A stretch of DNA of 7,046 nucleotides from UBA6952 sp045562575 (lineage in GTDB: Bacteria > Chloroflexota > Dehalococcoidia > Lucifugimonadales > UBA6952), in contig JBJKVQ010000023.1 of the NCBI GenBank assembly GCA_045562575.1, positions 1 through 7,046 on the forward strand, given 5' to 3'. This document shows, piece after piece, positions 4,475-7,046 of this stretch. The notes below the pieces were generated by a model that saw only the letters and a program-made list of their open reading frames with translations, ran no database searches and was not told the DNA's origin. The first letter of the stretch is position 1. The number at the start of each line of letters is the position of its first letter. A program made the position numbers and the translations under genes.

Positions 4475-7046
4475 AAAGTTAATTTTCTATAAAGAGTTGG
4501 TAGCCTAGTTGGTAAAGATGAAATATCATCTAAGATCTCATATCCCATATCTTGACACATAGTCTTCAAGTAATCATGTCCTGACTTATCTACTGTCAGA
4601 CAAAAAGGTGTAATTCCTTTATGTCTAGCTTCAATTAATGCCATTCTTGTGTCATGGACAGCATATTCTTTTTCTACACCTTCTCTACTATATCCCCTAT
4701 CTTGAGGTCTTCCATCACTTATTAAAAATAAAACTTTAGTACGAGAATCCTGTTTTGCAAGCTTTGAAACAGCATGTCGTATAGCTGGACCCATTCTTGT
4801 TGCATGTAATGGGGAAACTTTATCAATACGACGTTTAATTCGTTCATTGAATTGCTCTTCTAAATCTTTAATAACGTAGTACTCTACATTTTCTCGACCA
4901 TATCCAGAAAATCCATAGATACCATATCTATCCCCAATTGTCTCCAAAGCGTTAATAAGTAAAACGATGCTTTCTTTTTCTAAATCAATTATTCGTTTAT
5001 AGCTACGTTTATTTTCTGCACCTCGGCGAGCTCTAAGCCAAACCATGTATTCAACAGGATCATCTGGTGCATCCCAATCATCGGGGTTTTTTCTTGATTC
5101 ATCTATTGCTTCTGCTGTAGAGGCACTCATATCTAAGAGAAAAGCAACTGAAACATCTCGCTCTATTTTATTTCGTCTCCAGTGTACTTTATCAGAAGGA
5201 GATTCGCCTGCCCATTTATCTATAATTGATTCAATAACAGCATCTAAATCAAAATCGTCACCATCTGGCAAATGTTTTATTTTACGATAGACTTCTGGCA
5301 TAAGCATTTCAAATTGTCTTTTGATCTGGTTCATTAATTGACGATAGTCACTAACTGTTTGTTGATAGAATTCAGTGTCGCCTTCGGCCATAGGTTTTTC
5401 TTTTACAAGACACCATCTAGGTCTATAATCAACTGCTCGAAAATCCCATTCATCATAAACATAGGATTTTTCTTCTTGTACGGTTAATGATTCACCTTCA
5501 TCATCTTGATGAGGTATTGGAGCATACCCTTCCTTTTGCTGATCATTTTGAGGAGCTTGTGATTCTTTCATTAAATTTTGTATGAAATTTGATAACTCTT
5601 CATCAAATTGACCAGATTCGGCATCGAGTTCCAATTCTGCACTATCTGCAAGCATTTGTTGAAGCATTTCTTCTGTAATTTCGATACCTTCACCCATTGA
5701 GGATTGGCTATCAGTTTGATTAAGTTTCATTTTTTCTAATAATTGACTAAGCTCAGGTTTGAAATCTCCACGAAAATCAACTTGAGGAGGAGATTCATAA
5801 TCCTGCGACTCTCCTAGGTCTCCAAAATCAGGAGAAGAGTTGGCGGTCATTTGTTGTAATAAATTTTCCATCTCTTCATTTGACATTTCTTCTTCAATTT
5901 CTGTATCAATTTCAGACCAATCTTCTTCAGGTAGTTCAGCATTTGGAATCTCTGCAATTAAGTCATAAATCCGTAAGGTCGCTTCGGCAGAGTCTTCAAC
6001 AGTTGTATCATCAGAAAGAACTTTGTTGAAAATTTGCAATAATAATTTAGCCTCTTCTATATATGCTGTTGGACATGGTAGTCCTTGAAATTGTTGCAAA
6101 CTAAATCTGACTAAAAATTCTACCATAGCTTCTTGTAATGGCATTTCTTCGATATCTGGTCGGTCTTCCATTGAATCTTGTTGGATTCTTTTATACAAAC
6201 CAGACATTCCTGGATACTTATTTCTAATTTCATGATCTAATCTACCGTCTTCAACAACCGTAAATAAATCTAATGCTAACTTTCGATTGGGAAAAAGATT
6301 AAAGAATCTTCCCATATCAGTAACATATGTTTTTTCAACACTTTGTAAAGAATTTTCTTGATGGTCATCAGTAATATCAATTTCTACATGACTTTTATGT
6401 TCTGCAATTGCTTCAGATTCTCTTTGCAATCTACTATTAATAAAATTAGCAGATTCTTGTTCAAAATCAAACTCAAAACTACCAAATTCTATATGTGCTA
6501 CTTGATGAGTTGAGATAACTTTAAATAACCCAAAATTGAGTTCTTTATTATCATAATAGTCCGAAATATGAGGCAAATAAACAACATTTCCTTCAGTTGT
6601 GGCATGATTTTCTGATACCCAGCCTATATTTTTGGCAGCAAGTTCAGCACTATTTCCTATTTCTATGTCTGCTCCTGCAAGAGCCCGGCAATAAATTCTT
6701 AGGACACCTTGTACTTTTTCTAGTTCTACAGATGACGACAAATCATCAATTACTTTTTCAGAAGTTGTAGATTCAATTTTAAAAAACGCTAAGCCACCTT
6801 CTACATTATTATTTAATAATTCAACCCCTCGATTAAACCAAACTTCAATTTGGCTAATAGTAATCTGATTTACTAATTGTGGTGCATTTTGTAAAAATGC
6901 AAAAACAGCCTCACTTGATATTGGCAGTAATTGTTCAGCTAGATCTAAAAATTTACTCTGAAAATTTTCATCTAAACCAGATAAGGACCGAGAGGTTTCA
7001 TTTAGAAATAATGAAAGATTTGGTAAGTTATTTTTAGCTATACTAG
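4471..7046 (-). CDS. NorD/CbbO-like VWA-domain protein, 5' part beyond the window
   Basis: The gene is read leftwards and ends with TAG at 4473-4471. The first start-like codon an ORF finder would choose is a TTG at 6741, giving 756 residues, but the same frame has no stop up to the right edge. The upstream 101 residues look like genuine family sequence, so the start is outside the window and 857 residues are visible. Numbered from the TTG: a conserved N-terminal region with LEKVQGVLRIY (7-17), HQVAH (79-83) and VEDGRLD (163-169); a long acidic segment (about 265-425); and a C-terminal VWA domain with a complete MIDAS: DMSAS at 537-541, the threonine of ATRMGP at 647-652, and SDGRP at 675-679. 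Relatives (NorD, CbbO) work with MoxR-type AAA+ ATPases (NorQ, CbbQ) to remodel or insert metal centres in target enzymes. The partner ATPase would be expected outside the window; the target is unknown. No norB/norC or rubisco gene is visible, so a nitric-oxide-reductase role should not be assumed. Confidence 0.88.
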   Translation of the reverse strand, partial: SIAKNNLPNLSLFLNETSRSLSGLDENFQSKFLDLAEQLLPISSEAVFAFLQNAPQLVNQITISQIEVWFNRGVELLNNNVEGGLAFFKIESTTSEKVIDDLSSSVELEKVQGVLRIYCRALAGADIEIGNSAELAAKNIGWVSENHATTEGNVVYLPHISDYYDNKELNFGLFKVISTHQVAHIEFGSFEFDFEQESANFINSRLQRESEAIAEHKSHVEIDITDDHQENSLQSVEKTYVTDMGRFFNLFPNRKLALDLFTVVEDGRLDHEIRNKYPGMSGLYKRIQQDSMEDRPDIEEMPLQEAMVEFLVRFSLQQFQGLPCPTAYIEEAKLLLQIFNKVLSDDTTVEDSAEATLRIYDLIAEIPNAELPEEDWSEIDTEIEEEMSNEEMENLLQQMTANSSPDFGDLGESQDYESPPQVDFRGDFKPELSQLLEKMKLNQTDSQSSMGEGIEITEEMLQQMLADSAELELDAESGQFDEELSNFIQNLMKESQAPQNDQQKEGYAPIPHQDDEGESLTVQEEKSYVYDEWDFRAVDYRPRWCLVKEKPMAEGDTEFYQQTVSDYRQLMNQIKRQFEMLMPEVYRKIKHLPDGDDFDLDAVIESIIDKWAGESPSDKVHWRRNKIERDVSVAFLLDMSASTAEAIDESRKNPDDWDAPDDPVEYMVWLRARRGAENKRSYKRIIDLEKESIVLLINALETIGDRYGIYGFSGYGRENVEYYVIKDLEEQFNERIKRRIDKVSPLHATRMGPAIRHAVSKLAKQDSRTKVLFLISDGRPQDRGYSREGVEKEYAVHDTRMALIEARHKGITPFCLTVDKSGHDYLKTMCQDMGYEILDDISSLPTRLPTLYRKLTF

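Noticed and set aside
5045..5290. 81-codon plus-strand open frame within the VWA gene
   Set aside because: It lies opposite the region encoding the conserved VWA start (DMSAS) and has a serine-rich, shadow-like product.
4471..7046. Calling the VWA gene norD and inferring denitrification
   Set aside because: NorD-like VWA proteins occur in many settings with different targets, and no nitric oxide reductase subunit is in the window.

Overview
The window is AT-rich (roughly one third G+C by eye), densely coded, and clearly bacterial: it has short intergenic gaps, Shine-Dalgarno sites in front of the first two genes, and bacterial protein families. No rRNA, tRNA, mobile element or CRISPR array is visible. 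The lineage cannot be fixed from the sequence. The combination of an AT-rich genome, a DapA-family aldolase, a NorD-like VWA protein and a HGNxE-type alpha/beta hydrolase would fit an uncultured marine Chloroflexota (SAR202-like) bacterium, but this is a low-confidence impression.

Layout: 1-152 is a non-coding AT-rich leader. A full-length cinA (153-1388, +) follows. After a 130-bp gap with a possible extended -10 promoter and a strong RBS comes a 710-residue three-domain fusion protein (1519-3651, +): an N-terminal DapA/DHDPS-type aldolase, a middle domain resembling MfnB (the methanofuran-pathway furan synthase), and a C-terminal TusA-like sulfur-carrier domain. A 266-residue alpha/beta hydrolase-fold protein (3674-4474, +) lies 22 bp downstream, probably co-transcribed; its nucleophile serine is replaced by alanine. 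On the opposite strand, a large NorD/CbbO-like VWA protein (4471 to beyond 7046, -) ends tail to tail with the hydrolase gene, overlapping it by 4 bp. Its frame stays open to the right edge, so it is cut off by the window and its true start lies outside.

Working together: the fusion gene and the hydrolase-like gene form a likely two-gene unit. The fusion puts a Schiff-base aldolase, a triose-phosphate-condensing furan synthase and a persulfide carrier in one polypeptide. This suggests an undescribed pathway that makes, and perhaps sulfurates, a furan-type small molecule; that is inference, although all three active-site signatures are present. CinA probably serves general NAD-salvage housekeeping, and the VWA protein probably works with a MoxR-type AAA+ ATPase encoded outside the window.
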